DNA of 40,313 nucleotides, from NCBI GenBank assembly GCA_001780275.1, contig MFGB01000005.1:43993-84305 (forward strand), read 5' to 3'. The first letter of the stretch is position 1. Each line of letters opens with the position of its first letter. The notes under the pieces are model-generated. The model was not told where the DNA came from and made no database searches. It worked only from the letters and a program-made list of their open reading frames with translations. Positions 15,951 through 24,408 of the stretch are shown one piece after another. The DNA comes from Candidatus Falkowbacteria bacterium RIFOXYA2_FULL_47_19 (lineage in GTDB: Bacteria; Patescibacteriota; Patescibacteriia; Patescibacteriales; UBA12075). A program made the translations under genes and the position numbers.

Positions 15951-16910
15951 CTATAGTTGTTTATGGAAAAAATCAAAGGCGCGGGAGCGGATATAAAAGA
16001 TGAACACGAGCGACGTATAGTGGCTGGCCGGCATTTTATATAATTCGGGCCGGCCGATTTTCTCCCAAAGTTCTATCCCTTTTTCATACGGTACTGTCTT
16101 GTCAAAAAGGGCCAGGACCATTAATACCCGTCGGGCATCGATATACTCCGCGTATTTTATCGGATCGCATTGGATCTTTTTTTTCAGAGTATCGTAAAAT
16201 TCTGTTTCGTTAAAGCCCTTATCGGCCATGATTTGCTTGCGCCTCTTGATTATCCCCGGCTCATTGGAATGCACGAGGATATACGGCAGATCGCCGCCGA
16301 CCAGGCAATATACGCCGGCGCTTACGCGCTGGTCAAGAGCCTGGAGCAAGGAGGCTTTGATACTGCCCATGCTGATGCCGAAAACGCCGATCCGGCCGCT
16401 ATCCAACTCAGGCCGCATTTCGATCCAGTCTATGGCCTGCTTATGATCAAAGACCATCTGGCGCAGTAAGTTATCCAGATTTTCGATGTTTTTCTCTTTC
16501 TTATAGCCTTGTTGCCGATGCACGATGATCGCGGCCAGGCCCCGGCTGGCGTAATAGCGGGCGAAAAATTCCGTCTCCAGGTTGCTGCCTCCTAAAATAG
16601 GCAGGCACAAAATAACCGGTCCCGGTTTTCCGTAGCCTACGTCATAATAGTCAAGCATTATATTGTGATCAATGCCAGAAATGTCCTGAGCCGGCTTGAA
16701 TTCAACGCGCCTGACCACGTAATCTTTTTTTATTTCTATCACGCTTTCGACGTAATCGCCGCGGAATTTTTCGCAGGCGAATTCTTTTTTGATCTTGTCG
16801 GGCAATATTTTCGGCCCGGCGTAATCTGGATTAAGCGGAACATGGCCGCATCCCGCTATTAAGCAGGCGATCACGATAAGCGCGCAAAAAATCTTATGCC
16901 CGGTAAACAT
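15951..16910 (-). CDS. Alpha/beta-hydrolase lipoprotein (dienelactone hydrolase-like)
   Basis: A 319-residue predicted lipoprotein. I chose the ATG at 16910 because it has a GGAGG site and starts a clean signal peptide ending in the lipobox LIAGC (Cys21). An upstream ATG at 16991 would add 27 residues ahead of the signal. The alpha/beta-hydrolase triad is visible: nucleophile in GISMGS near residue 180, acid in FDKTVP near 270 and His in ASHYTS near 296. The oxyanion region is CLPILGGS. It probably cleaves an ester or similar bond outside the cytoplasm. It forms an operon with the C45-type lipoprotein downstream. The substrate cannot be told from sequence. Confidence 0.85.
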   Translation of the reverse strand: MFTGHKIFCALIVIACLIAGCGHVPLNPDYAGPKILPDKIKKEFACEKFRGDYVESVIEIKKDYVVRRVEFKPAQDISGIDHNIMLDYYDVGYGKPGPVILCLPILGGSNLETEFFARYYASRGLAAIIVHRQQGYKKEKNIENLDNLLRQMVFDHKQAIDWIEMRPELDSGRIGVFGISMGSIKASLLQALDQRVSAGVYCLVGGDLPYILVHSNEPGIIKRRKQIMADKGFNETEFYDTLKKKIQCDPIKYAEYIDARRVLMVLALFDKTVPYEKGIELWEKIGRPELYKMPASHYTSLVFIFYIRSRAFDFFHKQL

Positions 16911-17051
16911 CGCGTCTTTTCCTCCGTAAAATACAGATAATTTTTCAAAGTACTTTGTATAGAAAATAACAAAAAAAACATTTTCGGTCAAGCTTGGATA
17001 TCAATCCGGTCTTGTCCTCAGCCGTGAAAAAATAGGCAAAAATAACGCAGT

Positions 17052-17080
17052 TTGACACTGCTTTTTGTTTGCCTTATAAT
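17052..17080 (+). promoter_or_regulatory. Consensus promoter of the arsenic operon
   Basis: TTGACA (17052-17057) and TATAAT (17075-17080), both perfect, are spaced 17 bp apart. This strong promoter is expected to need repression, and the ArsR operator overlaps its -10. Confidence 0.9.
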
Positions 17081-17099
17081 ATCAATATAGATTGATATT
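17078..17099. promoter_or_regulatory. ArsR-type operator
   Basis: AATATCAAT (17078-17086) and its exact complement ATTGATATT (17091-17099) flank a 4-bp spacer. The site overlaps the -10 box and start point, just before arsR, as expected for autoregulation by an ArsR/SmtB-family dimer. Confidence 0.8.
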
Positions 17100-17110
17100 T
17101 ATTCACACAC

Positions 17111-17416
17111 ATGAAACTTGATTGCTGTAATAACAAGCAGAACGAAAAAGAGCTTAAAGAAACAGTTGCCTTCCTTCGGGCCATATCCGAGGAAAACCGG
17201 CTGAAGATACTTTGCATCCTAAAAAAACAGGAGCTTTGTGTTTGCGATATCTGGAAATTTCTTGATCTGCCGCAGAATCTCGTGTCGCACCATCTGAAGG
17301 TTTTAAAGGATTTCGGGCTCCTCGGCTCAAGAAAAGAGGGGACTAAGGTTATTTATTTTCTAAATCCCGGCAACACCGGTAAGCATATCGCCCGTTTATC
17401 GCATTTTATTTTATAA
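17111..17416 (+). CDS. arsR: ArsR-family metalloid-responsive repressor
   Basis: A 101-residue winged-helix repressor. The recognition helix segment is LPQNLVSHHLKVLKDFGLL. The helix before it carries ELCVCDIW (42-48 region), the As(III)-binding motif of E. coli ArsR (ELCVCDLC), with two of the three cysteines kept (C43 and C45) and Trp in place of the third. Two extra cysteines near the N-terminus (C5, C6) could supply the missing thiolate. It should leave its operator when trivalent arsenic or antimony binds. It opens a five-gene operon with thioredoxin, permease, ArsF-like and ArsG-like genes. Confidence 0.92.
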   Translation: MKLDCCNNKQNEKELKETVAFLRAISEENRLKILCILKKQELCVCDIWKFLDLPQNLVSHHLKVLKDFGLLGSRKEGTKVIYFLNPGNTGKHIARLSHFIL

Positions 17417-17434
17417 TTAATTTTAATAAAATCT

Positions 17435-17728
17435 ATGAATATCCAATCAATCCAGGTTTTGGGTTCGGGTTGTCCGACCTGCAAACAATTGTTCGAAACG
17501 ACTAAAAAGATCGCGTCCGAAATGAAAATCGACGCGCCCGTCGAATATATTACCGACGTCGCTAAAATGATCGAAATGGGAGTCTTAGAGAGCCCCGTGC
17601 TGGCGATAAACGGTCGGCCGGTCTTGACCGGTGGAGGGCATGGCGAAGATGACATAAAAAAAGCTTTGCAAATAGAGCCTGAAGAAGATAAGGAGAAAAC
17701 CGGTTGCGGCTGTTGCGGCTGTTGCTAA
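17435..17728 (+). CDS. Thioredoxin-fold protein with Cys-rich tail
   Basis: A 97-residue redox protein of the small TM0996/MTH895-type thioredoxin group. The active site is C13-P-T-C16 and the cis-proline is P54 in ESPVLAING. The chain ends in CGCCGCC (91-97), five cysteines that could bind a soft metal or metalloid. It is 18 nt after arsR and just before the permease. A similar small thioredoxin accompanies many ArsP-type permeases. It probably reduces or hands over arsenical species; this is inferred from context. Confidence 0.88.
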   Translation: MNIQSIQVLGSGCPTCKQLFETTKKIASEMKIDAPVEYITDVAKMIEMGVLESPVLAINGRPVLTGGGHGEDDIKKALQIEPEEDKEKTGCGCCGCC

Positions 17729-17733
17729 TATCT

Positions 17734-18723
17734 ATGGATATTTTTAAACCTATACAAATATTCGCGGACGCGGCTACCTATAATTGGCTCGGTATTACCG
17801 ATAAATACTGGGGCGAGGCGATTGATTTTTTTATTTACGACTCAATTAAAATCGGCTTGCTGTTAATTTTGATAAATTATGTCATGGCGATCACCCGCTA
17901 TTATTTTCCGGTCGAAAAAGTGCGGGATATTTTAAGCGGCCGCAAATGGTACGGGTTTGATTATGTATCAGCAGCCGCGCTCGGAGTGATCACGCCTTTT
18001 TGTTCCTGTTCATCCATTCCTTTGTTCATCGGTTTTGTGGGCGCCGGCATACCCCTGGGCGTTACTTTCGCTTTTCTGATCGCCTCGCCCCTGGTAAACG
18101 AAGCCTCTTTGTTTATATTTCCCTCCATTTTTGGATTAAAAATGGCCCTGGTTTATAACGCCCTGGGAATCACGATCAGCGTGCTGGCCGGGATGATCAT
18201 CCAGAAACTGAACATGGACAGACACGTTAATCAGGATTTTTTAAAATTTAAAACCCGGAAAGAGGCGATCGCTGAAAATAGCGGCATGTCAGTACCTCTA
18301 AAAAAACGATTACTTATCTGGTGGAAGGACGGGCTCAACATTTCCAAAAGCATTTTTCCTTATGTTTTGATCGGCGTAGGTTTGGGCGCCTTGATCCATG
18401 GTTTCGTGCCCGAGAGCTTCGTCGAAACGTATTTGGCCCGCGGGACCTGGTGGACTGTGCCCTTGGCTGTCATAATGGGCGCGCCCTTGTACGCTAACTC
18501 GGTCAGCGTGATCCCGGTGGTCGAGGCTATGACCGGCAAAGGAGTCGCGCTCGGGACGGCCCTGGCTTTCATGACCGCTACCGTTACCTTATCTATCCCG
18601 GGACTCTTGATTCTTAAAAAGGCCATGAATTGGAAATTATTATCGGCCTTTATCGCGGTTACGGCGGTCGGCATCATGATCATCGGTTATTTTTTCAATT
18701 TTTTTATTTTTAACCACGCGTAA
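17734..18723 (+). CDS. ArsP/YraQ-family permease
   Basis: An integral membrane permease of 329 residues with about eight helices in two halves. The first half has the family hallmark TPFCSCSSIPLF, the second GAPLYANSVSVIPVV. Members such as ArsP export trivalent organoarsenicals. I chose ATG 17734 over 17704 because the upstream choice overlaps the thioredoxin gene and adds an atypical Arg/Leu leader. It sits between the thioredoxin and ArsF-like genes and is controlled by the arsR operator upstream. The substrate (organoarsenical or another soft compound) is inferred. Confidence 0.9.
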   Translation: MDIFKPIQIFADAATYNWLGITDKYWGEAIDFFIYDSIKIGLLLILINYVMAITRYYFPVEKVRDILSGRKWYGFDYVSAAALGVITPFCSCSSIPLFIGFVGAGIPLGVTFAFLIASPLVNEASLFIFPSIFGLKMALVYNALGITISVLAGMIIQKLNMDRHVNQDFLKFKTRKEAIAENSGMSVPLKKRLLIWWKDGLNISKSIFPYVLIGVGLGALIHGFVPESFVETYLARGTWWTVPLAVIMGAPLYANSVSVIPVVEAMTGKGVALGTALAFMTATVTLSIPGLLILKKAMNWKLLSAFIAVTAVGIMIIGYFFNFFIFNHA

Positions 18724-18725
18724 TT

Positions 18726-19217
18726 ATGAAAAAAATCATGTTCATCCTAATACTCTTCGGTTTGGCGGCGTCTTTAACCGGATGCGCGGATATCGGGGCG
18801 AATGTTGATTTCGCGAACGATAAAACGGCAAATATCGCCATGGGCGCGGCCGTAGACGGGCCCGTATCCAGGGCCGACGTTCCGGCGGACAGGCTGGAAA
18901 TTTTTTATTTCCACAAAACCGCGCGCTGTCAGTCCTGCACGACCGTCGAAAATTACGTAAGTGACGTCGTTAGAGAAAGATTCGCCGAAGAGGTTAAGGG
19001 CGGCTTGATCGATTTCCGGACGATCAATGTCGATCTGCCGGAAAACGAATTGATCGCGCGGAAATTTAAGGCTACCGGTTCTTCCCTATACTTAAATAGA
19101 ATAACCGGCGGGCAGGATAATATCGAATTTTATTCCGATGTCTGGCGTCTTTTCGGCAACGAAGAAGCCCTTAAGAACCAGCTGGAGATAAAGATAAAAA
19201 GCCTTTTAGAGTCTTAA
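18726..19217 (+). CDS. ArsF-like thioredoxin-fold lipoprotein
   Basis: A 163-residue lipoprotein: signal peptide, lipobox SLTGC with Cys20, then a thioredoxin-like domain with FYFHKTARC68QSC71TTVE. The wording 'YFH..ARC..C...E' and length fit the ArsF group, described with ArsE and ArsG in an operon for resistance to aromatic arsenicals. It starts 2 nt after the permease stop and precedes an ArsG-like transporter. Electron transfer from ArsG-like membrane cysteines to this external CxxC is plausible. The exact reaction is not shown by the sequence. Confidence 0.82.
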   Translation: MKKIMFILILFGLAASLTGCADIGANVDFANDKTANIAMGAAVDGPVSRADVPADRLEIFYFHKTARCQSCTTVENYVSDVVRERFAEEVKGGLIDFRTINVDLPENELIARKFKATGSSLYLNRITGGQDNIEFYSDVWRLFGNEEALKNQLEIKIKSLLES

Positions 19218-19320
19218 TATTTATGTTTCGTTAATTTTGTTTATATTCGTTATTTTAGTGTTTTTCTGGTTAAAACGATAAACACGAAAATAACGAATAA
19301 TCACGAAAGAAATAAAAATA
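19218..19320. repeat. Imperfect inverted repeat, ACGAA word family
   Basis: The left arm (TATATTCGTTATTTTAGTG and neighbours, 19218-19266) faces the right arm (AACACGAAAATAACGAATAA, 19273-19320). It lies between the ArsF-like and ArsG-like genes. The same words (ACACGAAA, AACGAA, ATTACGAAA) form the element at 34042-34133. Confidence 0.75.
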
Positions 19321-19335
19321 TACGAAGCTTAGTTT

Positions 19336-20052
19336 ATGGATTTTATCAATGCGCTGATCGACAACTATAATATCCCGATACTGACCGCCTTTTTATTAGG
19401 CATCCTGACCTCGATAAGTCCCTGTCCTCTGGCGACCAATATTACGGCCATCGCCTATATTTCCCGGGAAATAAAAACCGCCCGGCATACTTTATTGAAC
19501 GGCTTGTTTTATACTTTGGGACGGGGGATAAGCTATACTTTGCTGGCCACTTTGATATTTTTCGGCGTTTCTTCTTTTTCTATTGCCAGTATTTTTGAGG
19601 GCTGGGGCGACAAGGTTTTAGGACCGGTTTTAATTGTTATCGGCTTAGTGATGTTTGATGTTATAAAAATCAACCTGGGCGCCAAGAATAAAAAATTTGA
19701 CAAGCTAAAGGAATGGCTGTCACGGCAAGGCTATATCGGCTCTCTGCTTCTCGGGATGTTGTTCGCCTTGGCGTTCTGCCCCTATAGCGGAGTATTGTTC
19801 TTCGGCCTGCTTATCCCCCTGGTTTTAAGTTCTTCCGAAAGCCTTCTTCTGCCCCTGGTATTCGCTCTGGGAACGGGTTTACCGGTCATTATCTTTTCTT
19901 TTTTATTGGCGTTCAGTTTGGGTAGGGTCGGTAAGACTTACAATCTCATGCAAAAAATAGAAATAATAATGAGATACGGGATAGCCTCGCTATTTATCGC
20001 GACCGGGGTTTACTATTTGCGGTATCTGGTTCAGTATATGGTTAATCTTTAA
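19336..20052 (+). CDS. ArsG-like DsbD/CcdA-family membrane protein
   Basis: A 238-residue six-helix membrane protein of the DsbD/CcdA fold. SPCPLATNITAIAYI in the first helix and AFCPYSGVLFF in the fourth give the paired membrane cysteines that pass reductant across the membrane or line a transport path. SPCPLATN rather than SPCxLP marks the ArsG subgroup, named for aminobenzylarsenical efflux. It ends the arsenic operon, after a 118-nt gap filled by an inverted repeat. A thiol-redox role feeding the ArsF-like lipoprotein is an equally good reading. Confidence 0.85.
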   Translation: MDFINALIDNYNIPILTAFLLGILTSISPCPLATNITAIAYISREIKTARHTLLNGLFYTLGRGISYTLLATLIFFGVSSFSIASIFEGWGDKVLGPVLIVIGLVMFDVIKINLGAKNKKFDKLKEWLSRQGYIGSLLLGMLFALAFCPYSGVLFFGLLIPLVLSSSESLLLPLVFALGTGLPVIIFSFLLAFSLGRVGKTYNLMQKIEIIMRYGIASLFIATGVYYLRYLVQYMVNL

Positions 20053-20070
20053 GTCGATTCATAATAATAA

Positions 20071-20098
20071 AAACATCCCGAAGGATGTTTTTATTTAT
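20071..20098. terminator. Shared terminator between arsG-like and csp genes
   Basis: AAACATCC-CGAA-GGATGTTT is a compact hairpin with a tetraloop and T-rich runs on both strands. It lies between two converging genes. Confidence 0.85.
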
Positions 20099-20111
20099 CG
20101 TGAAAAAAGTC

Positions 20112-20306
20112 TTAAGCCTTTTTGACGTGGACCGCGGCGCTGCCTTTGGGGGTCTGTTCGACCTCGAACGTAACAGCATCGCCTTCCCGAAGCTGGCTGA
20201 ACTCAACGCCTTCCAGGCCATTGGCATGGAAAAACAGATCGTCGGCGCCGTCGCGGGAGATAAAACCGAAGTTTTTGTCGGTCAATTTTTTGATGGTTCC
20301 TTGCAT
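20112..20306 (-). CDS. Cold-shock domain protein
   Basis: A 64-residue CspA-type protein that binds single-stranded RNA/DNA and melts mRNA structure. RNP1 is seen as NFGFISR and RNP2 as DLFFHAN, both intact, and the length fits the family. The likely promoter lies about 120 nt upstream (20425-20453 on the minus strand), giving the long untranslated leader typical of cold-shock genes. Confidence 0.95.
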   Translation of the reverse strand: MQGTIKKLTDKNFGFISRDGADDLFFHANGLEGVEFSQLREGDAVTFEVEQTPKGSAAVHVKKA

Positions 20307-20424
20307 ACGAATGTAAAGATAAAGTTAATAAGAAATACTAAGATGTAGAAATTCGACTTTATCTCTACGCTCTCATATTCGTCACCCTTTGTTAAGGGCG
20401 GCTAGTAATTAAACTAACTATTTA

Positions 20425-20453
20425 ATGTTACCACAAATAAATTTTTTTGTCCA
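20425..20453 (-). promoter_or_regulatory. Promoter of csp with long 5' leader
   Basis: On the minus strand TGGACA (complement of 20448-20453) and TAACAT (complement of 20425-20430) are 17 bp apart. The leader of about 110 nt contains a CCCTT/AAGGG hairpin (near 20390). It may act as an RNA thermosensor as in other csp genes; this is inferred. Confidence 0.6.
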
Positions 20454-20461
20454 GTATACCC

Positions 20462-20490
20462 TTGACATTTCATTAAAAACAATTTATTAT
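20462..20490 (+). promoter_or_regulatory. Promoter of the 20568 unit
   Basis: TTGACA (20462-20467) and TATTAT (20485-20490) are 17 bp apart; an overlapping TATAAT lies 3 bp further on. It diverges from the csp promoter. Confidence 0.65.
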
Positions 20491-20567
20491 AATATTTCAT
20501 AGAAATAATGAATATGGATCTTTTACAATCAATATAAATTCGCTAACTGGGGGAAGGGGAGAAAAAA

Positions 20568-21089
20568 ATGAAAGAATTTTTCGAAAAGTTTCGCAAAACG
20601 ATCGAAGAAAAAAATGCGTCTGATTTCAAAAAGGCGCATTATTATCTCAAGACCAGATTAACGAATCTGATCGTCAATTTTTCCATTACCTTTTCCATGT
20701 CCATAGATATTCGCGATGAATTAGGACATATTCTTGCGCATTTTTTCCGGGGAAACGGCCCGATATGGCCGGAAGCCGTGAGAGAAATGGCCCAGCTGGA
20801 AAGTCTTTTGGATGTGATTGAATCATTGATAGTTTTGAGGACACCGGAACAACTAAGGGCGGTTATTCGTGATAATGAAAATATGTGGTTGATCATTACT
20901 TTGATAAATAATAATCAAACGGACAACAAATACCTTAAAAACGTTGATATAGCGGTAAAAACCGGAAAAAATTCGCTCGAAATCGGCGAGTGCCTGCGTT
21001 ATCTTGAGAAATACGGAATAATCAGGCTTTTACCGCCGTTTTATGATCCCTATATTGAATTGACGGGCTTCGGCCAAAGTCTTCTTTAA
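20568..21089 (+). CDS. Hypothetical protein, possible C-terminal winged helix
   Basis: I do not recognise this 173-residue, mostly helical soluble protein. Residues about 130-170 (SLEIGECLRYLEKYGIIRLLPPFYDPYIELTGFGQ) look like a winged helix, so DNA binding is possible. A strong purine-rich ribosome site (GGAAGGGGAG) precedes the ATG. It heads a group of three genes with clear ribosome sites (this one, the CYTH protein and a 75-residue protein) between the arsenic and copper operons. Confidence 0.7.
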   Translation: MKEFFEKFRKTIEEKNASDFKKAHYYLKTRLTNLIVNFSITFSMSIDIRDELGHILAHFFRGNGPIWPEAVREMAQLESLLDVIESLIVLRTPEQLRAVIRDNENMWLIITLINNNQTDNKYLKNVDIAVKTGKNSLEIGECLRYLEKYGIIRLLPPFYDPYIELTGFGQSLL

Positions 21090-21144
21090 AGAAGAGGCAG
21101 AATTAAATACTTTGTCCTAACCCAGTCAAGCCGAGGAAAATTTT

Positions 21145-21615
21145 ATGCCGCTGGAGATCGAAAGAAAATTTTTGGTTGAAAAATTGCCGGATGGTTTTGA
21201 CCGGCATGACCACGTCGGCATAATCCAGGGTTATCTGGCGATAGCAGCCGACGGCACCGAAGTCAGGTTAAGGAAAAGAGGGGATAAATACTATCTGACG
21301 GTCAAAACCGGCGCCGGAGAAGTCCGGTCGGAACGGGAAATCAGGATCAGGGAAGAACAATTTCTAGTGCTGTGGCCGGCGGTCGGCGCAAAAACGCTTA
21401 TAAAAGACCGTTACTGCATTCCTCACGGCGATTTGACTTTCGAGCTCGATGTTTATCGCAATACGCTGAACGGCCTTATGACGGTCGAAGTCGAGTTCAA
21501 AGACAAAAAAACCAGCCGCGCCTTCGAGCCGCCGGACTGGTTCGGACAGGAAGTGACCCACGACCGGCGCTACAAAAACCAGTCTCTGGTCTTATACGGC
21601 CGGCCCTACAAGTGA
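21145..21615 (+). CDS. CYTH-domain triphosphate tunnel enzyme
   Basis: A 156-residue CYTH protein. The N-terminal signature is E4-I-E6-R-K8 (ExExK), followed by the alternating charged strands EVRLRKRG, YYLTVKTG, SEREIRI and FELDVY that line the tunnel which binds triphosphates with divalent metals. Bacterial single-domain members are usually tripolyphosphatases or related phosphohydrolases; adenylate cyclase activity is less common. Length fits a stand-alone domain. GAGGAAAA precedes the ATG. The substrate cannot be decided from sequence. Confidence 0.9.
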   Translation: MPLEIERKFLVEKLPDGFDRHDHVGIIQGYLAIAADGTEVRLRKRGDKYYLTVKTGAGEVRSEREIRIREEQFLVLWPAVGAKTLIKDRYCIPHGDLTFELDVYRNTLNGLMTVEVEFKDKKTSRAFEPPDWFGQEVTHDRRYKNQSLVLYGRPYK

Positions 21616-21696
21616 AAAAACCGAATAAACGCAAAAAAATAGTGGTCGATCGGATGAAGTTGAAACTTAAAAGTCATTTGAGGAGGTGCGGGCACG

Positions 21697-21924
21697 ATGG
21701 ACAATACGAGCATCCTGGAAAAAATCGAGCGATTGCAAAACTTTGTTGAACTTAAAGCGTTCCTTAAAAAAGAGATTCCCGACGTCGCGGCCTATAAAAA
21801 AATGTCTGACGAAGTATATTTAGACGCGTTCATGGCCGTTTTCCGGAAATTCGGACAAGACGGAGGCGAAATGTGGCAAGCTCACGTGCATAACATACAT
21901 CACGTCTTGGACTGTAAAATTTAA
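21697..21924 (+). CDS. Small hypothetical protein
   Basis: A 75-residue, mostly helical protein of unknown function. A good AGGAGG site lies 12 nt before the ATG. The C-terminus contains HVHNIHHVLDC, four His and a Cys that might bind metal, but no known family is recognised. It follows the CYTH gene by 81 nt and ends before a terminator. Confidence 0.65.
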   Translation: MDNTSILEKIERLQNFVELKAFLKKEIPDVAAYKKMSDEVYLDAFMAVFRKFGQDGGEMWQAHVHNIHHVLDCKI

Positions 21925-21930
21925 ATTACG

Positions 21931-21958
21931 ACCCGCTATAAAACAGCGGGTTTTATAT
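21931..21958 (+). terminator. Intrinsic terminator
   Basis: ACCCGCT and AGCGGGT form a 7-bp stem followed by TTTTAT. It separates the CYTH unit from the converging copA gene. Confidence 0.8.
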
Positions 21959-21981
21959 TGTTAAAAATAAGCTTTATTTTT

Positions 21982-24174
21982 TTATTTTCTCCGGTAGATC
22001 CGGAGACTGTTGCCTATGACGGTTACATCGGACAATCCCATGGCCAAAGCCGCGATCATCGGGGAAATAAAGCCGGCCATGGCCAGTGGGATCGCCAGGA
22101 TATTATAGAAAAAGGCCCAAAAAAGATTCCCCCGGATCGTCCTGAAGGTTTTTTGCGACAGGCGGATCGCCTCCATTATTTTGCGCGGATCATTTTGCAT
22201 GATAATGATGTCGCCGGATTCTTTGGCGATATCCGCGCCGGAAGCCATAGCGATGCCCAGATCCGCTTCGATCATAGCGGGCGCGTCGTTTATGCCGTCG
22301 CCGGCGAAAACGACTTTTTTGCCGCTTTTCCTGAATTCTCTAACTTTAGCCATCTTGTCACCGGGCAGAACTTCCGCGAAATATTTTTCGACTCCCAAGG
22401 TTTTGGCTATGGCCTCAACGCTTGTCCGGCTATCGCCGGAAATTATAACCGGTTCGATTCCGGCCGCCTTAGTGTCTTTAATAGCCTCCGCAGATCCGGG
22501 TTTAAGCTTGTCCGTCAAAAGGATCGCTCCGATAACTTCCGGCCCCCGGGAGGTAAAAAGCAGGGTGCCTCCCTGATCTTTGTAGCGCTCCGTTATTTCG
22601 TCGGCCCAGGCGGTATCCAGTCCGAATTCTGAAAGCAGGCGGCGGTTACCTAAAAGAATGACATGGGAAAGTTTTTCCGCCGTCGTTTCGCAGTGGGCGT
22701 ATACCCCGCGGCCGGGCACTTCTTTCGAATCGGCTACCCGATCCGGTTTTATCTTAAGGGATTTAGCGTGAGCAAATACGGCCCGGGACAGGGGATGATC
22801 CGAATTTTCCGCTAACCCGCCCGCTATCTTGAGGATTATTTCTTCCGTAAAATAATATTTTTTGTTTTTAAGTATTTTTTCCACGGTCGGTTTTCCTTCG
22901 GTCAAAGTGCCGGTTTTATCGAACACGACGATATCCGCGTTTTTGGCTTTTTCAAAACTCTCCCCGTTCTTTATAAGAATTCCGTTTTTCGCGCCGACGC
23001 TCGAACCGACCATGATCGCGATCGGCGTGGCTACGCCCAGGGCGCAGGGGCAGGAAATGACCAATACCGCAACGGCGTTAATAATGGCTTCGCCGGGATC
23101 TCCGGTGGCCAGAAACCAGCCGATAAAGGTCAGAAAGGCTATTCCGACCACAACCGGCACGAAAACAGCCGATATCTTATCCGCTAAGCGTTGGGCCGGA
23201 GCCTTGAATCTCTGCGCTTCTTCGACTGTCCGGATTATTTGCGCCAATACGGTATTCTCTCCGTTTTTGGTAACTTTTATTTTTATGGCTCCGTCAAGAT
23301 TCATGGTGGCGCCGAAAACGTCAGCGCCCTTTTCCTTGTAGACCGGCAGACTTTCGCCCGTTAGCATCGATTCATCCACGCTCGATCGGCCGTCTATTAT
23401 CTCGCCGTCCAAGGGGATTTTTTCGCCGGCTTTTACGAAGAGTATGTCGCCGATCTTTACTTCGTTTATGTCTTTAAGGACAAACCCGCCGCGCGCCAGG
23501 ACCCGCGCTTTTTTAACGCCCAATTCCAGGAGTTTTTTCATGGACAAGGAAGCCCGATCCCTGGTTTTAAATTCAAGCCAGCGCCCCAAGAGAATCAGGG
23601 TCGTGATCGTAGCCGCTCCCTCGAAATAAAGATCGCCGCCGGCGAACATGGCGTAAACGCTGTAGCCATAAGAGGCTAAAGTACCGAGCGATATAAGGGT
23701 ATCCATATCCGCCTGACCGCGGAAAAGCGCTTTGGCGGCGTTACGATGGAATTGCCTACCTAGAAAAAAAACGACAGAAAACGCGAGGCCGGCCTGTACC
23801 CAGTTGGTCGCGCTTACCCCCAGATACGCGCCCGGTATATCCCACATCCAGATCATGCGCAGTAAGAGGGGAGCGGATAGCAGGATGCCGATGATCGTTT
23901 TTTTCTTGAGCGATTTTTCCTCTCTAGTGCCGTGGCTATGTTCGTGTTCGCGCGCCGTGCCGTTTTCCACGATCTCATAGCCGGTATCTTTTATGATCTT
24001 TTTTATTTTTTCCGGATCGATCATGGTCTCGTCGAATTCCACGGTTGCTTTTCCGGCGGTAAAATTAACCTCCGCGGATTCGATGCCCGCGGACTTTTTA
24101 AGGTTAATAGTGATATTGGCGGCGCAGGAAGCACAGTGCATGCCGGAGATTTTTAGGCTAAGTTTTTTGGACAT
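21982..24174 (-). CDS. copA: Copper-exporting P1B-type ATPase CopA
   Basis: A 730-residue heavy-metal ATPase that pumps Cu(I) from the cytoplasm. Domains in order: one HMA metal-binding domain (GMHC14ASC17), eight predicted helices, actuator LTGES, the CPC transport motif ([11 protein letters not shown], about 375-377), phosphorylated Asp in [11 protein letters not shown] near 420, SDHPLS in the nucleotide domain and [12 protein letters not shown] and one HMA domain match Cu(I)/Ag(I) pumps. A His-rich stretch (EHEHSHGT) follows the HMA domain. It is downstream of csoR and the HMA-SafE-cupredoxin gene on the same strand, but the 234-nt gap with a long inverted repeat leaves open whether all three share one transcript. 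Confidence 0.96.
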   Translation of the reverse strand: MSKKLSLKISGMHCASCAANITINLKKSAGIESAEVNFTAGKATVEFDETMIDPEKIKKIIKDTGYEIVENGTAREHEHSHGTREEKSLKKKTIIGILLSAPLLLRMIWMWDIPGAYLGVSATNWVQAGLAFSVVFFLGRQFHRNAAKALFRGQADMDTLISLGTLASYGYSVYAMFAGGDLYFEGAATITTLILLGRWLEFKTRDRASLSMKKLLELGVKKARVLARGGFVLKDINEVKIGDILFVKAGEKIPLDGEIIDGRSSVDESMLTGESLPVYKEKGADVFGATMNLDGAIKIKVTKNGENTVLAQIIRTVEEAQRFKAPAQRLADKISAVFVPVVVGIAFLTFIGWFLATGDPGEAIINAVAVLVISCPCALGVATPIAIMVGSSVGAKNGILIKNGESFEKAKNADIVVFDKTGTLTEGKPTVEKILKNKKYYFTEEIILKIAGGLAENSDHPLSRAVFAHAKSLKIKPDRVADSKEVPGRGVYAHCETTAEKLSHVILLGNRRLLSEFGLDTAWADEITERYKDQGGTLLFTSRGPEVIGAILLTDKLKPGSAEAIKDTKAAGIEPVIISGDSRTSVEAIAKTLGVEKYFAEVLPGDKMAKVREFRKSGKKVVFAGDGINDAPAMIEADLGIAMASGADIAKESGDIIIMQNDPRKIMEAIRLSQKTFRTIRGNLFWAFFYNILAIPLAMAGFISPMIAALAMGLSDVTVIGNSLRIYRRK

Positions 24175-24228
24175 ATGTTTTTAGTTTTTTTAGATAATTT
24201 TGCGGGTAAAATAGTTGGTGTAAAAAAA

Positions 24229-24359
24229 TACAAGAAACAAGATACAAGGATGCAAACAAATTTCAAAACACAAAATTCAAATACCAAACGAGTTTGATTA
24301 TTGAGTTTTGATATTTGAGATTTGTTTGGTTATTGTATCTTGTGTCCTTGTATCTTTTG
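24229..24359. repeat. Long inverted repeat, ACAAGATACAAGG word family (copy 1)
   Basis: The left half 24229-24289 and the right half 24290-24359 are imperfect reverse complements with almost no loop. The left begins ACAAGAAACAAGATACAAGG and the right ends with its complement CCTTGTATCTTTTG. The inner part uses CAAATTTCAAAAC-like words. A second copy with the same words is at 27698-27826. It lies between copA and the SafE-fusion gene. Confidence 0.85.
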
Positions 24360-24408
24360 TCATATTCATGTCATGTTAATTCTGTGGGTAATTTTAGCGA
24401 TTCTCGTA

